This document shows positions 17,557 through 26,125 of a DNA stretch of 51,794 bases, one piece after another. The notes beneath the pieces were generated by a model, which saw nothing but the letters and a program-made list of their open reading frames with translations, was not told the origin of the DNA and did no database searches. Origin of the DNA: Candidatus Bathyarchaeota archaeon (GTDB taxonomy: Archaea > Thermoproteota > Bathyarchaeia > Bathyarchaeales > Bathycorpusculaceae); contig JAGTQT010000006.1 in the NCBI GenBank assembly GCA_018396615.1, positions 1 through 51,794 on the forward strand, written 5' to 3'. Each line of letters starts with the position of its first letter. Positions within the stretch are counted from its first letter, which is position 1. A program made the translations under genes and the position numbers.

Positions 17557-20500
17557 CTAGGCAAAATCAGTTAAGCAGATCTGTCTAGGTTTATTGCCAT
17601 CAAAAAGCGTGTTGATTTCCTCTTTCAGTAGCTTAATTCTCTGCGCATAGTAGGATGGAAGACCATATTTCTCAACCAAGTGCTGTGCGGCTTCAATGTA
17701 TTTTTCGATGCCGCCACGGTACACAGTTAAAGACAGTTGCCCCCCACAGATGGAGCATTTACCTCGAAGAGGCACACGTCTAAAGTGCTTGTTGCAAGAC
17801 TTACATCGGAAGCCTTGAGTTGAAAACGCACGCAGATTGCCAGCGATGTCGCGCATAAAATGTGTCGTTAAAACCTTCAATGCCACGGTTCTAGCATCCA
17901 CCGCATCGATTTTTTCAGCAAGCTCAAGCTGGCTATTCAGCTTCTCAATCATTGCTTTAAATTTCTTGTAAGAGCTTTCGGCGTTACCAACGTTCACATT
18001 TGACACAGGAATCGTGAAGTTGAAGCCTTCGAACTGTGCCTCGGTGCCAAGTCGGTAGCCAACAAGGTCGATAAGCCTGTTCACTTGTCTCGCGTCTGTC
18101 TGCTCCCATGTTTTTTCATAAAACTCAATTGGGTAAGTAGAGGAAACGTCAAAATCATGCGCTTGTCTCTGCACCTCTTTAGGATTAACCGTGGGAATTA
18201 GTAATAGCGGTGCATCCATGATCCCTCCAATCTGCGCAGGCAGATACTCTTTGGAGAAGTTGAGCAAGACATCCAGTGCAAGCATGACTGTATCCTCGTC
18301 TCCATCGCAGTCCCTTCGCTTTGCGGAGTGCCACATGGGGTGCGCATAGCAAACATTCAGGTTCGTGAAGCCTATAATGCGTCCCAAGATCCCTGCACAT
18401 GTATGAGGAGCTAAGCCTATTATCAAATGCCCAAGCGTTTCTTTTGCACTGCTAACTTTGAAGTAAGGCGGAAGACCATAAACCTTAACGAGGCATTCAT
18501 CAACAAAACAGGCTACGCGCATCAAATAGTCTGCACATTTAAAGGGCACTATTACATCTTGAAGCTTCAGTTCACACATCTGGTTCGCGTCTTCTAAAGG
18601 AGCCCCAAAGCAGTCGTGAGTGTAACCAAGTTCGTGGAGCTTCTCAACAGGGATACCAATTTCGAACGGCTTAAAATGAGTCAAAGGAGCATTTGTAACA
18701 TCAAAGCGAATTGTCCCATCCTTATACACTGACAGATCATGCCGTGCACGCAAGAGACCTTTTTCAATGGTTTCAGGTGTTCGCGTCTTGTTCGTCAGAG
18801 CTTTGACGCCTTTGAGGATTTTGGGTAGAGAAACGCCTAAAGCAGTGCACGCTGGCTCAAGATACTCTCTGATGTTTATGGATCGCTTTTGATAGTTGCA
18901 CGCGGGCGTTTTGCAAACTGGGCACTCATCTCCTTTCAAAACTTTGCCGCACCGCGGGCATGTCTTTTCGGCAATTGTCTCTGCGCCGCATGAGCCACAT
19001 TTAATTCTGGTAGTCAAAATATTGCAGACTGGGCATCTTCTTTTAACAAGATCCACGAAGATTGCGCCTTTCCTTGCGGCTTCGGCAAGATCCCTTTGTG
19101 ATCCGCCAGCTAGACCAACAGGGAAAAGGACATGAACAAGCGGTTTCATTTCACGTCTTTTGGCCTTCTCAGGCCTGCCCATCCGCGCACCAACAAGGGT
19201 CGGCGCCTTATCCCTAATCGTAACACCAGAAAGCATGCTAACAGCAGACAGCACGGATTCGGGAAAGGAGACATCACAAGGATTTGACACGCCAATACCT
19301 AGAGAAAACGCAAAGGCCGCTGCATCTTCTCCTTCAACAACAATTTTGTCCTCTATTATTTTGTGAGGCAGGCAAATCGCGTCTAAAGAAGCCTTAATAT
19401 CCGGAGCGAAGACTCCACTAATTTTAGTAACAAAGCCACCTTCACGCACAGTCTCTGCGCCAAGAAGCCATTTTCTCAGCTTTACAAGATCGTTAACTGA
19501 GGAAAGATTCGCCCAAAAATACAAGAAGCGGGGATGCAAGGGCAAATGTAGAGCAGAAGACAAGGAAACAGCTTCTTGGATCGTAGGCTTATTTGCAAAA
19601 GGATTGGCTAAAAGCTCTTCCAACCGCTTCAAAGGAACCTTTGCAGCATCAGCAGCCTTAGCAGCGTCTCCGCCAAAACTCCGTGCAATAACAACACGCA
19701 GATCTTCAGTCCACCATTCCTCAACATAACCAGAGGCCACAAGGCGCTTACTATTGTACAAAAAATCTCCAAAACTGACCAACATGTCGCCTAAAAACAG
19801 TATCTTTTTAATCTTTTCATGAATCTGTGCAAAGCTTCCAGCCTCCACGCGAACAACCGAACCGTCTTCAAGGCGAACCACAGGAGACTCAAGAGCATCC
19901 ACAGGCGCCACTATACCGCCTTTTCCAGGAAGCTCTAGACGCAGCTGTGTTCCGGCTGCAAGAAAACCTTGCAGAACAAGCATTGTTGCTGGGTGAAGAC
20001 CCACGGCTGACAGCCCCGTGTTACGCGCTCTACCATAGCGCAAACGGAAGCCGCCACGCCTTGAAGGAAAGGAGAAAATCGGCCGCCCCGCGATTACGTC
20101 GTCCATGAATCCGGCTGACTTCTTTTCTGACTTTTTGCTGAAGTCTTTAAGCCAATCCCACCCTTTTATTCGAAGCTTCTCGATAACGGCTAAAACCTTG
20201 GATGCTCTTCCCACTACACCGTCGTTGACGACTCTGAGGGCTCCGCCTCTTACCCTGTTAGTTTCTATGCGTGGCAGATTGCGGAAGGAAGACACCTCAT
20301 AAGGATCCGACTCCGTGCCCGTTACCTCAACTGGGAGCCAACTAAGCGCCTTCCTTAACTCGTCATCAGTGACATGATACTGAAACCGCCCAACAGCACG
20401 CTCATACAGCCTGATTTCTTCAATAAAACGCGAAATCTCATCTTCAGTGGGCTTATACCGATCGAGTCCCAGAAGCCGCCTAACAAAGTCTCCAACAACA

Positions 20501-20961
20501 AGTGTCAACGCTTGGTCGGTGCCACCTGCGGCGCGCATAGGCCCAGCAAAGTACACGGCAAGATACCGTGTCCGATCATTGTTTGCCTTAATCTTAACTT
20601 GTGCCACTCCCTGTAGAGGTGCAGCCGTTAAGCCTTCGGTAAGAATCGCAAGCGCGGTTCGGATAGCTTGGTCTGCCGCTTTCTCAGGTTCCATATGGCC
20701 AAACTTGCCATACACGATCTCTTCAGCAACCTTAAACGCCAGCTCTTCCCTAGAGATTCTTGTGCTTAGCTCTCTAATGCTTGCAGCAACTCCCGGAGGG
20801 CCAACAAGCCCTTCAACAAGATCTGCCAAGTCTTTTGCAAGCTTGCATTCGGTCGCAAGCGAGGGATCCAGCCCTTTAGTTCGAGCGTGCATGCTTATTT
20901 CGTACAGCTGGTTTAGACTGCGCTCGAGGCTTTCCAAGTATTGTCTGTACTTTTCACTCAT
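17557..20961 (-). CDS. polC: DNA polymerase D large subunit DP2 (catalytic)
   Basis: About 1134 residues from ATG 20961 (MSEKYRQYLESLERS). The ORF track starts 24 codons earlier at a non-ATG codon. This is the catalytic subunit of the archaeal replicative PolD. Marks: GPMRAAGGTDQALTLVVGDFVRR, a large Cys-rich zinc region (CPVCNILTTRIKCGSCG then CPRCGKVLKGDECPVC), the two-barrel catalytic motif AKRRDCDGDEDTVMLALD (near residue 885) and a second zinc finger (CKSCNKHF...CSICGG). The C-terminus RQICLTDFA resembles a PCNA-binding (PIP) peptide. No intein: length is ordinary. The PolD small subunit is about 8.4 kb away. Confidence 0.97.
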   Translation of the reverse strand: MSEKYRQYLESLERSLNQLYEISMHARTKGLDPSLATECKLAKDLADLVEGLVGPPGVAASIRELSTRISREELAFKVAEEIVYGKFGHMEPEKAADQAIRTALAILTEGLTAAPLQGVAQVKIKANNDRTRYLAVYFAGPMRAAGGTDQALTLVVGDFVRRLLGLDRYKPTEDEISRFIEEIRLYERAVGRFQYHVTDDELRKALSWLPVEVTGTESDPYEVSSFRNLPRIETNRVRGGALRVVNDGVVGRASKVLAVIEKLRIKGWDWLKDFSKKSEKKSAGFMDDVIAGRPIFSFPSRRGGFRLRYGRARNTGLSAVGLHPATMLVLQGFLAAGTQLRLELPGKGGIVAPVDALESPVVRLEDGSVVRVEAGSFAQIHEKIKKILFLGDMLVSFGDFLYNSKRLVASGYVEEWWTEDLRVVIARSFGGDAAKAADAAKVPLKRLEELLANPFANKPTIQEAVSLSSALHLPLHPRFLYFWANLSSVNDLVKLRKWLLGAETVREGGFVTKISGVFAPDIKASLDAICLPHKIIEDKIVVEGEDAAAFAFSLGIGVSNPCDVSFPESVLSAVSMLSGVTIRDKAPTLVGARMGRPEKAKRREMKPLVHVLFPVGLAGGSQRDLAEAARKGAIFVDLVKRRCPVCNILTTRIKCGSCGAETIAEKTCPRCGKVLKGDECPVCKTPACNYQKRSINIREYLEPACTALGVSLPKILKGVKALTNKTRTPETIEKGLLRARHDLSVYKDGTIRFDVTNAPLTHFKPFEIGIPVEKLHELGYTHDCFGAPLEDANQMCELKLQDVIVPFKCADYLMRVACFVDECLVKVYGLPPYFKVSSAKETLGHLIIGLAPHTCAGILGRIIGFTNLNVCYAHPMWHSAKRRDCDGDEDTVMLALDVLLNFSKEYLPAQIGGIMDAPLLLIPTVNPKEVQRQAHDFDVSSTYPIEFYEKTWEQTDARQVNRLIDLVGYRLGTEAQFEGFNFTIPVSNVNVGNAESSYKKFKAMIEKLNSQLELAEKIDAVDARTVALKVLTTHFMRDIAGNLRAFSTQGFRCKSCNKHFRRVPLRGKCSICGGQLSLTVYRGGIEKYIEAAQHLVEKYGLPSYYAQRIKLLKEEINTLFDGNKPRQICLTDFA

Positions 20962-21099
20962 GGGACCGTTCAAGCAGAGCCTTTCCTTCGTCTTTTTGTG
21001 CACGAGAGTGCTTATTTCTGTTCTTTGAAACAAAAAAATAAAAGTTGATTCGGCAACAAAAAATGTTCCATACAGATTTCACATAGAAAAGGATACACA

Positions 21100-21113
21100 T
21101 TTCTACGTAGAAA
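21100..21113. repeat. 14-bp perfect palindrome TTTCTACGTAGAAA
   Basis: Perfect dyad between the GGGP synthase stop and the start of the PolD large-subunit gene, about 140 bases upstream of its ATG. Its position suggests an operator, but no regulator is known. Confidence 0.4.
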
Positions 21114-21143
21114 CGCAAAAGGAAAATTGTGCAGAGCCGCTTA

Positions 21144-21908
21144 CTAGCTTCTGAAACGTCGAATTCCCTGAATTATTTCAGAAACCTTCTGCCTAACGCC
21201 GGAGCTCTCAACAAGGTTGCCTGTAACAATTATGTCTGCTCCCGCAGAAGCCGCAGCCAGCGCTTGCTCTCTGGTTTTTATGCCGCCTCCAACAATAAGC
21301 GGAACATCAATATAATGTTTGACTGCCTGAATCATCTCGGGAGAGACAGGTTTCCTAGCGCCAGACCCTGCTTCAAGATATATAAAGCGCATCCCCAAAT
21401 ACTGCCCCGCCAAAGCATGTGCAGCCGCCAATTCAGGTTTGTCATGAGGTATGGGCACAGCTTTGCCAATAACTCCGACAGTTCCTCCTTCGCCAACAAT
21501 TACATATCCCAGCGGAAGCGGTTCTAGCCGGCATTTTTTGACAAGAGGAGCCCCTAACACCTGCGCGCCCATCAAGAAGTAGGGGTCAGCGGAATTCAGA
21601 AGAGACATAAACCATATCGCGTCAGCGTATCGGCTTATTCCAGTAACGTTGTTCGGAAACAGTATTACTGGGATCTTGACTGTGTGTTTAACCGCCTTTA
21701 TGACGCTGTCTAGGTGTTTCGGCGAGACAAATGTTGATCCACCAATCATTATGGCTGATGTCTCGCTACTCTTTGCTTTGCTGGCAATTCTGGAAGCTTG
21801 CGGTGGTGTCACCTCCTCAGGATCTATGAGTGTCATATGGATAGTCTTCTCAGCCGCAATCTTCTCAAGCAGATACTTCTCCACGCGTCCCATCACGACG
21901 TCTCTCAT
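21144..21908 (-). CDS. Geranylgeranylglyceryl phosphate synthase
   Basis: 254 residues; makes the first ether bond of archaeal membrane lipids from glycerol-1-phosphate and geranylgeranyl diphosphate. TIM-barrel motifs: HMTLIDPEEV, AIMIGGSTFVS, PVILFPNNVTGISRYADAIWFMSLLNS, RFIYLEAGSGARKPVS (phosphate side), PLIVGGGIKTREQA and GADIIVTGNLVE. All are standard for the group II archaeal enzyme. ATG 21908 lies 3 bases after the Elf1 stop, so the two are translationally linked. Confidence 0.96.
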   Translation of the reverse strand: MRDVVMGRVEKYLLEKIAAEKTIHMTLIDPEEVTPPQASRIASKAKSSETSAIMIGGSTFVSPKHLDSVIKAVKHTVKIPVILFPNNVTGISRYADAIWFMSLLNSADPYFLMGAQVLGAPLVKKCRLEPLPLGYVIVGEGGTVGVIGKAVPIPHDKPELAAAHALAGQYLGMRFIYLEAGSGARKPVSPEMIQAVKHYIDVPLIVGGGIKTREQALAAASAGADIIVTGNLVESSGVRQKVSEIIQGIRRFRS

Positions 21909-21911
21909 TTC

Positions 21912-22175
21912 TCATTCGCTCCGTGTAGCAGGCGTTGAAGGCCTTGGGCTTCCATAAATCTTGTCAGTAAACATGCAGTAAACATCAATTTCGCCTTGAG
22001 CAGGCTTAACAGGAAACTCTGCCTTAACTCCACAACTGCCACATGCCACCGTGGCTTTGCCTTCGGAACGAGTGATTTCAACTCTAACGGTTTCCTTTCC
22101 GCATCTAGGGCAAGAGAAGAATTTAGGCAGATGCTTTTTGGGAATGCGAACGACTTTTCTCCTTCTTCTCCCCAT
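21912..22175 (-). CDS. Elf1-like transcription elongation factor (zinc ribbon)
   Basis: 87 residues. A basic N-terminus ([14 protein letters not shown]) precedes a four-Cys zinc ribbon, [12 protein letters not shown]...[14 protein letters not shown], then [14 protein letters not shown]. This is the Elf1/TEF1 layout (eukaryotic Elf1 binds RNA polymerase II during elongation). Archaeal homologs exist in TACK lineages and in vivo roles are not well tested. It is the first gene of a two-gene unit with GGGP synthase. Confidence 0.88.
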   Translation of the reverse strand: MGRRRRKVVRIPKKHLPKFFSCPRCGKETVRVEITRSEGKATVACGSCGVKAEFPVKPAQGEIDVYCMFTDKIYGSPRPSTPATRSE

Positions 22176-22338
22176 TGTTCAATTCCATCCATAATGGAGC
22201 TAGTCTTCAATATTTACATTTACCCTTAAAAAGGTTCATATCAAAAACGCCACGCTATGAAGCCTATGAGTGCTTACGTTTTCTCTTGGATTGATGCTTA
22301 AATACTTGGAAAGAACCCTAAACCGTGAGGCAACATCC

Positions 22339-23178
22339 ATGAAGCTAACGGAAGCCGTTCTGGACATAAATTGGGCTGAGGTTGCCGAGAAAATAAAAGG
22401 TTTCATCAAGGATTACGCAAAAAAGGCAGGCGCAAAAGGATTAATTGTCTCATTATCGGGAGGCGTTGACAGCTGCACTGTGGCAGCACTTTCTTCGCTG
22501 GCCGTTGGCGGAAAGAACGTTTTGGGGCTCATGCTTCCCGAGAAAGAAACATGGGATGAAACAGACATCAAACATTCCAAGCTCGTTGCCAAAAAATTCT
22601 TCCTAGAAATTCAGCAGTGTGATATCACGCCGACACTAGAAGCACTATACCGTTCAATACCTGTGTTTGACCCCGCAGAAAAAGTCTGCAAAGGAAACCT
22701 AAAAGCGCGGACACGGATGATCTACGTTTACTATTACGCGAACAAACTTGGCAGAATAGTCTGCGGTAGCTCAGACAAGTCTGAAACAATGCTAGGCTAC
22801 TTCACAAAATGGGGAGACATCGCCGCAGACATATCACCAATAATGGATCTCTACAAAACCCAAGTAAGAAAACTTGCCCGCTACATCGGAGTACCAGAAC
22901 CAATCATTGCAAAACCCTCTTCGCCCGCACTGTGGCCTGGACAGACCGCTGAGAATGAGCTTGGCTTAAAATATGAACAGCTTGATCTAGTGCTCTATGG
23001 ACTTGAACATTTCATGGATACCGGCGATATAGCGGAACAGGTTGGCGTGGGTAAGACTGTTGTTGAAAAAATAAGGAACCGTTGGCTTTCAGCAGAACAT
23101 AAAAGGCGGGCATTGCTGACCACAAAACTTGAGTACCGTACAGTTGGAATGGATTTCAGACTTCCACGTAGTCAATAG
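22339..23178 (+). CDS. nadE: NAD synthetase NadE (ammonia-type, single domain)
   Basis: 279 residues from ATG 22339 (MKLTEAVLDINWAEV). The ORF-track start is 23 codons earlier and adds an unconserved leader. It adenylates and amidates deamido-NAD. The PP-loop ATP motif is VSLSGGVDSCTVAALS. Other conserved parts are CGSSDKSETMLGYFTKWGD, DISPIMDLYKTQVRKLARYIGVP and KPSSPALWPGQTAENELGL. It lacks the N-terminal glutaminase domain of bacterial/eukaryotic NadE, so it would use free ammonia unless the adjacent nitrilase supplies it. Confidence 0.95.
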   Translation: MKLTEAVLDINWAEVAEKIKGFIKDYAKKAGAKGLIVSLSGGVDSCTVAALSSLAVGGKNVLGLMLPEKETWDETDIKHSKLVAKKFFLEIQQCDITPTLEALYRSIPVFDPAEKVCKGNLKARTRMIYVYYYANKLGRIVCGSSDKSETMLGYFTKWGDIAADISPIMDLYKTQVRKLARYIGVPEPIIAKPSSPALWPGQTAENELGLKYEQLDLVLYGLEHFMDTGDIAEQVGVGKTVVEKIRNRWLSAEHKRRALLTTKLEYRTVGMDFRLPRSQ

Positions 23179-23202
23179 AAAGAGACAAAGAGGAGATATG
23201 TG

Positions 23203-24033
23203 ATGCGAAAATTTAGGGTCGCTCTTGCACAAATCGAGTGCAAACAGGCAGATAAAGAAAGCAACCTAGAAAAAATCAGTAAAGTCACAATAAACGCGAA
23301 AAAGCAAGGAGCAAACCTTGTAATCTTTCCCGAACTTGCACTGACCGGTTACGTTGTTAAAGACGAAATCTACGAGCTAGCAGAGCATGTACCAGGACCA
23401 GCAACGAACTTCATAGCAAAACTGGCAAGGAAAACAGGCACACACATTGTGTTCGGAATGCCTGAGCTTGGAGAGAAGGCGCAAGCGACGCTGTACAACG
23501 CAGCGGTCTTGGTCAGCCCCTCAGGATTCGTCGGCAAATATCGTAAAATGTACCTTCCAACCCACAGCATTTTTGAAGAAAAGAGATACTTTCGCCCAGG
23601 CTACCACCCAGCCACGTTAAAAACAGAAATTGGGCACCTTGGTTTAATAATTTGCTATGACCTTTTCTTTCCCGAAGTAAGTCGACTAACACGCCTAGGC
23701 GGTGCTCAGTTAATAATCTGCATCTCTGCCTCACCCGCAGTGCGTAGAACATTCTTTGAAACTCTAATTGCGGCAAGAGCAATAGAAAACTCGGCATTTA
23801 TGGCATATGTAAACCTAGCAGGCATAGAAGATGGCTTACAATTTTGGGGAGGCAGCAGGCTTGTAGGCCCCCAAGGTAAGATTCTTGCACAGGCAGAGTA
23901 CGACAAAGAAGACACTGTTATCGGCGAAGTCGATTATGCAGACTTGAAGCCTATTGAGGCTTTTGTGCCCACGCTAAGAGACTTACGCCCAGAGCTGTTT
24001 GAAAAACTAAAGGAAGCTGCAGAAACTTTCTAG
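23203..24033 (+). CDS. Carbon-nitrogen hydrolase (nitrilase superfamily)
   Basis: 276 residues from ATG 23203, placed by AGGAG 7 bases upstream (ORF-track GTG 23200). The catalytic triad is complete: Glu in IFPELALTGY, Lys in GKYRKMYLPT and Cys in LIICYDLFFPE. The family includes amidases, N-carbamoyl hydrolases and the glutaminase domains fused to NadE. It starts 24 bases after the nadE stop, which makes an ammonia-supplying partner role attractive but unproven. Other possibilities are omega-amidase or N-carbamoylputrescine-type activity. Confidence 0.9.
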   Translation: MRKFRVALAQIECKQADKESNLEKISKVTINAKKQGANLVIFPELALTGYVVKDEIYELAEHVPGPATNFIAKLARKTGTHIVFGMPELGEKAQATLYNAAVLVSPSGFVGKYRKMYLPTHSIFEEKRYFRPGYHPATLKTEIGHLGLIICYDLFFPEVSRLTRLGGAQLIICISASPAVRRTFFETLIAARAIENSAFMAYVNLAGIEDGLQFWGGSRLVGPQGKILAQAEYDKEDTVIGEVDYADLKPIEAFVPTLRDLRPELFEKLKEAAETF

Positions 24034-24036
24034 CAT

Positions 24037-25209
24037 CTACCTCAACTTTGTGACCGCCCCTTCGATGCGATCTAAAGCGTCTACAAGTTGCTCGTACGCT
24101 GCTGCATAAGAGATTCGAATATATCCCTCCCCGCGACTGCCAAATGCAGATCCTGGAACGGTGGCAACGTCGGCTTCTTTCATGAGAAACTCTGCAAAGG
24201 CCTCTGATGTTTTGCCTAATGCCCTTATGTTTGGGAAAGCATAGAACGCGCCTTTCGGAATCCCGCATTCGATCCCCTTAATCTCATTGAGCCTTTTGCA
24301 AACCAGTCGGCGTCTCCTATCAAATTCCCGAACCATCTGGCTAACCGATTCCTGTGGTCCCCGCAACGCAGCCAATGCAGCGTACTGTGCCACAGTATCA
24401 ACACAAGCGGTAACATACTGGTGCACAAGCCAAAGTGCAGCAATAAGCTCCTTGGGGCCATACACGTAGCCCAGCCGCATACCCGTCATTGCATAGGTTT
24501 TCGAAAAAGAATTAACAACTAAAGTGCGCTCACGCATGCCGGGGAAGGCAGCAAGGCAATAGTGCTTCGCGCCATCGTAAATAATCTTCTCATACACTTC
24601 ATCAGAGATCACAATCAGGTCATGCTCAACAGCAACCTTGGCTAATGCTGCAATCTCATCATACGAGAGAACCGCGCCTGTAGGGTTGTTAGGAAAGTTC
24701 AGAATTATCACACGTGATCTTTTTGTGATAAGTGATGTCACATCATCAATTGAAGGCTTGAAATCATTTTTTTCCAGTAAAGGAATGGACACAGGCACGC
24801 CGCCGACAAGGCGAATGCCTGGTGCATATAAAAAAAACCCTGGATCAGTGGTGATTACTTCGTCGCCAGGATTTACAAGACTCATAAGGGCTAGAAAGAT
24901 TGCTTCTGTTGCTCCAATGGTCACAAGTATCTCTGAGGCAGGATCATAGGTCAAGCCATAGTCTGAGGCTGCTTTTTTTGTGAGTTCTTCTCGAAGTTCA
25001 GCAATTCCGTTCGTGGGGGCGTAGTGTGTTTTGCCTTCCAATGCTGCTTTAGTGCAAGCGTCTAAAATATGGCGGGGTGGAGTAAAATCGGGCTCTCCAA
25101 CGCTTAAATAGATTGTTTGGCTTTTTTTGTCTGTCAAAGCGAAAAATCGGCGAATTCCTGACGGTTTAATGCCTTTTAGGCGCTCAGCAGGCTTTAAATT
25201 TGAAACCAA
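24037..25209 (-). CDS. Class I/II PLP-dependent aminotransferase
   Basis: 390 residues. Fold type I motifs: IYLSVGEPDFTPP, ILVTIGATEAIFLAL, ILNFPNNPTGAVLS, VISDEVYEKIIYDG, NSFSKTYAMTGMRLGYV (Schiff-base Lys) and GEGYIRISYAAAYEQL (substrate-carboxylate Arg). This is the archaeal aspartate/aromatic aminotransferase group; the exact amino acid cannot be read off. The start is TTG 25209. Convergent with the nitrilase gene, with stops 3 bases apart. Confidence 0.93.
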   Translation of the reverse strand: MVSNLKPAERLKGIKPSGIRRFFALTDKKSQTIYLSVGEPDFTPPRHILDACTKAALEGKTHYAPTNGIAELREELTKKAASDYGLTYDPASEILVTIGATEAIFLALMSLVNPGDEVITTDPGFFLYAPGIRLVGGVPVSIPLLEKNDFKPSIDDVTSLITKRSRVIILNFPNNPTGAVLSYDEIAALAKVAVEHDLIVISDEVYEKIIYDGAKHYCLAAFPGMRERTLVVNSFSKTYAMTGMRLGYVYGPKELIAALWLVHQYVTACVDTVAQYAALAALRGPQESVSQMVREFDRRRRLVCKRLNEIKGIECGIPKGAFYAFPNIRALGKTSEAFAEFLMKEADVATVPGSAFGSRGEGYIRISYAAAYEQLVDALDRIEGAVTKLR

Positions 25210-25353
25210 CGTTTATCCTCGATATGCATTGCTGTCTGAACATAAATTCTTTGCGATAGATTTTCACAAAAACTATTAGTGTTTGCATGCAAAAGCTAAT
25301 AGAGCTCGTATACAAACTTGTATCCATTTCGCATTGCAATGGAGGCAAATGTT

Positions 25354-25818
25354 TTGAAGCTTAAAGACAACGTCCAAGTGTGGTTGACAAGCTCGTTAAA
25401 CGACCCTGTTTCAAAAATACTTGCAAAAAATAGTCATTTAACGACAACACAGCTAGAAACTTTCCTAATTGACATTTTATCAGATAGTTTATCAGGCAAA
25501 TCACTCACATACGATGAAAAAGCCAGTTTACGACTGATTAAGGCAAAAATAAGCCGAGGCGCCTTTAATAGGACATTAAAACAAGCAAAAGACAATGTCA
25601 TCAAGTCAATCTACACAGTGCTTCTCTTAGGGTATCTGGGAGTGTTTGAAAGCATAGCACTCGATCCCTATCTCGAAATAGCAAACAAATTGCAGGATTA
25701 CGTTGCCGCACACAAAAACCTCTCACACAACGACGGCAACATAGAAGACCATAAAAAACTCATAGAAATGATCCGAGAAGAGCTCGAAACAGGCCTAAAA
25801 AACCTCTCAAGTCCATGA
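25354..25818 (+). CDS. Uncharacterised helical protein upstream of the origin region
   Basis: About 154 residues. Three starts are possible: the ORF-track codon at 25318, ATG 25339, and TTG 25354; I prefer the last because GGAGG lies 8 bases before it. A TATA-like cgtatacaaac near 25306 would instead support ATG 25339 as a leaderless start. The protein is mostly helical and charged, with a hydrophobic helix (SIYTVLLLGYLGVFESI) in the middle. No domain is recognised. A perfect A/T hairpin and a TGTGACGTCACA palindrome follow within 100 bases. Confidence 0.7.
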   Translation: MKLKDNVQVWLTSSLNDPVSKILAKNSHLTTTQLETFLIDILSDSLSGKSLTYDEKASLRLIKAKISRGAFNRTLKQAKDNVIKSIYTVLLLGYLGVFESIALDPYLEIANKLQDYVAAHKNLSHNDGNIEDHKKLIEMIREELETGLKNLSSP

Positions 25819-25828
25819 ACGGCGCTAG

Positions 25829-25840
25829 TGTGACGTCACA
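25829..25840. promoter_or_regulatory. 12-bp palindrome TGTGACGTCACA
   Basis: Perfect dyad just after the 25818 stop. The ten-base half TGTGACGTCA recurs at about 25995-26004, upstream of the membrane winged-helix gene. Two copies of the same core within 170 bases suggest an operator or another protein-binding site. Confidence 0.4.
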
Positions 25841-25872
25841 AATCACAAAAAACAAAGGGTGGCACGGAACAG

Positions 25873-25911
25873 TTTTAGCTTTATTGAGATGGCTCTAAAA
25901 TAAAGCTAAAA
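25873..25911. repeat. Perfect 13-bp inverted repeat (hairpin) with 13-base spacer
   Basis: ttttagctttatt and aataaagctaaaa are exact reverse complements around a 13-base loop. It lies 55 bases past the 25818 stop. It could be an mRNA 3' stem or a protein site; no poly-T run follows on the plus strand, so it is not a classical terminator. Confidence 0.55.
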
Positions 25912-25994
25912 AAAGAAAAGAAAGGCAAATTCTCGAGATTTCCAGCGATCATAAAAACGGTCTGAAAGAATTAAGCTGATATTTGGTTGTGATG

Positions 25995-26004
25995 TGTGAC
26001 GTCA
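25995..26004 (+). promoter_or_regulatory. Second TGTGACGTCA element
   Basis: Same core as 25829-25840, about 120 bases before the ATG of the membrane-tethered winged-helix protein. A looser related sequence, gatgtgtgatgcaac, follows at about 26061. Confidence 0.35.
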
Positions 26005-26125
26005 TAAAGCACTAAAAACATGCAATAACCATAAAATTTAAATGTTGTACGCCATGACTGTGATGTGTGATGCAACATGGTGCGCCACATATTATCACAG
26101 CGGTATCACGGGAGAGAGGTTTTTG

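Noticed and set aside
22755-22785. tRNA-like D-arm sequence gcggtagctcag
   Set aside because: It lies inside nadE and encodes the conserved CGSSDKSE segment; no acceptor stem or T-arm follows.
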